Source of the DNA: Negativicoccus succinicivorans
GTDB taxonomy: Bacteria > Bacillota > Negativicutes > Veillonellales > Negativicoccaceae
Assembly: GCF_018373335.1 (NCBI RefSeq)
Contig: NZ_JAHAHH010000002.1
Coordinates: forward strand, 1-54,677
Length of the DNA stretch: 54,677 nt
Reading direction: 5' to 3'
The position numbers and the translations under genes are program-made. Every line of letters starts with the position of its first letter. Within the stretch, counting starts at the first letter, position 1. Shown here in pieces: positions 54,513-54,677 of the stretch. The notes under the pieces are model-generated. The model was not told the DNA's origin. It saw nothing but the letters and a program-made list of their open reading frames with translations, and ran no database searches.

Positions 54513-54677
54513 ATGGCAAAAACAATTATGTTTCAAGGTACCAGTTCGCATGTGGGCAAAAGCATTTTAACGACAGCGTTGTGCCGTATTTTGTTGCAGG
54601 ACGGATATCGTGTGACACCATTTAAAGCACAGAATATGGCCTTAAATTCTTACGTCACGAAAGCCGGTGATGAGATC
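54513..54677 (+). CDS. cobQ: Cobyric acid synthase, N-terminal part (cut by window end)
   Basis: Fifty-five codons are present before the window ends. [20 protein letters not shown] is the P-loop of the dethiobiotin-synthetase-like domain and [13 protein letters not shown] is specific to CobQ, which amidates four side chains of adenosylcobyrinate diamide. AAGGAGG stands 6 bases before the ATG. It is the second gene of the cobU unit; the first gene of this window, cobB, belongs to the same pathway. Confidence 0.93.
   Translation, partial: MAKTIMFQGTSSHVGKSILTTALCRILLQDGYRVTPFKAQNMALNSYVTKAGDEI

Noticed and set aside
1..54677. CRISPR array, prophage, insertion sequence or integron
   Set aside because: No direct repeats with spacers, transposase, integrase or phage genes were seen on either strand.

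Overview
The window is a dense, almost entirely housekeeping stretch of a low-to-mid G+C Firmicutes-type chromosome (base composition judged by eye, not computed). The Firmicutes character rests on a glycine T-box riboswitch before glyQS, a perfect CIRCE operator before hrcA-grpE-dnaK-dnaJ, a sufCBDSU cluster, RbgA/YlqF, both RNase HII and RNase HIII, and an L19-leader-like element before rplS. Cobalamin synthesis genes at both edges, a divergent long-form glutamine synthetase and the overall gene order suggest Negativicutes (Veillonella/Dialister/Megasphaera relatives). That last step is recall-level inference; no outer-membrane gene is present to prove it.

Layout. 1-1094: end of a cobalamin cluster (cobB C-terminus, cobO) closed by a perfect 40-bp palindromic terminator. 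1102-3681: aspartate kinase and diaminopimelate decarboxylase (lysine branch). 3700-8726: sufCBDSU iron-sulphur assembly operon. 8725-10317 (minus): nadE, divergent from phoH-ybeY-cdd-era-CNNM/CBS gene-recO (10464-15166). 15150-18336: T-box-controlled glyQ-glyS. 18338-18815: rplS alone with its own promoter, leader and terminator. 18887-27085: rbgA, rnhB, yraN, comM, dprA, topA, trmFO. 27111-27926 (minus): lgt. 28071-32092: mnmA, lepA, hemW. 32105-36856: CIRCE and the heat-shock operon. 36858-39317: mtaB, a HIT protein, rpsU, yqeY. 39384-41330: glutamine synthetase. 41378-52311: an 11-gene, tightly overlapping run (two ABC half-transporters, an rRNA methyltransferase, larB, a stand-alone larC C-terminal domain, rnhC, a ChbG/YdjC deacetylase, a flippase-like membrane protein, an ACT protein, hom, thrB). 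52330-53471: tRNA-Pro(GGG), ndk, PduO-type adenosyltransferase. 53476-53853 (minus): an unrecognised 125-residue protein. 53928-54677: cobU and the start of cobQ.

How they fit together. LysC feeds both LysA and, through Hom and ThrB, threonine synthesis. SufCBDSU supplies clusters to Fe-S enzymes encoded here (HemW, MtaB). MnmA, TrmFO, MtaB, the tRNA and GlyQS serve tRNA biology. Era, YbeY, RbgA, LepA, L19 and S21 serve the ribosome. Two unrelated corrinoid adenosyltransferases (CobO and PduO types) lie 52 kb apart, each close to B12 genes.

No mobile element, CRISPR array, prophage or large gene-free stretch was seen; every intergenic gap is under 300 bases. The points most worth a second look are subtler: a NadE whose glutaminase triad appears lost, a phoH without a usual start codon, an in-frame internal start in lysC, larB paired with only half of larC, and several regulatory RNA signals. 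I found no convincing undescribed multi-gene system.
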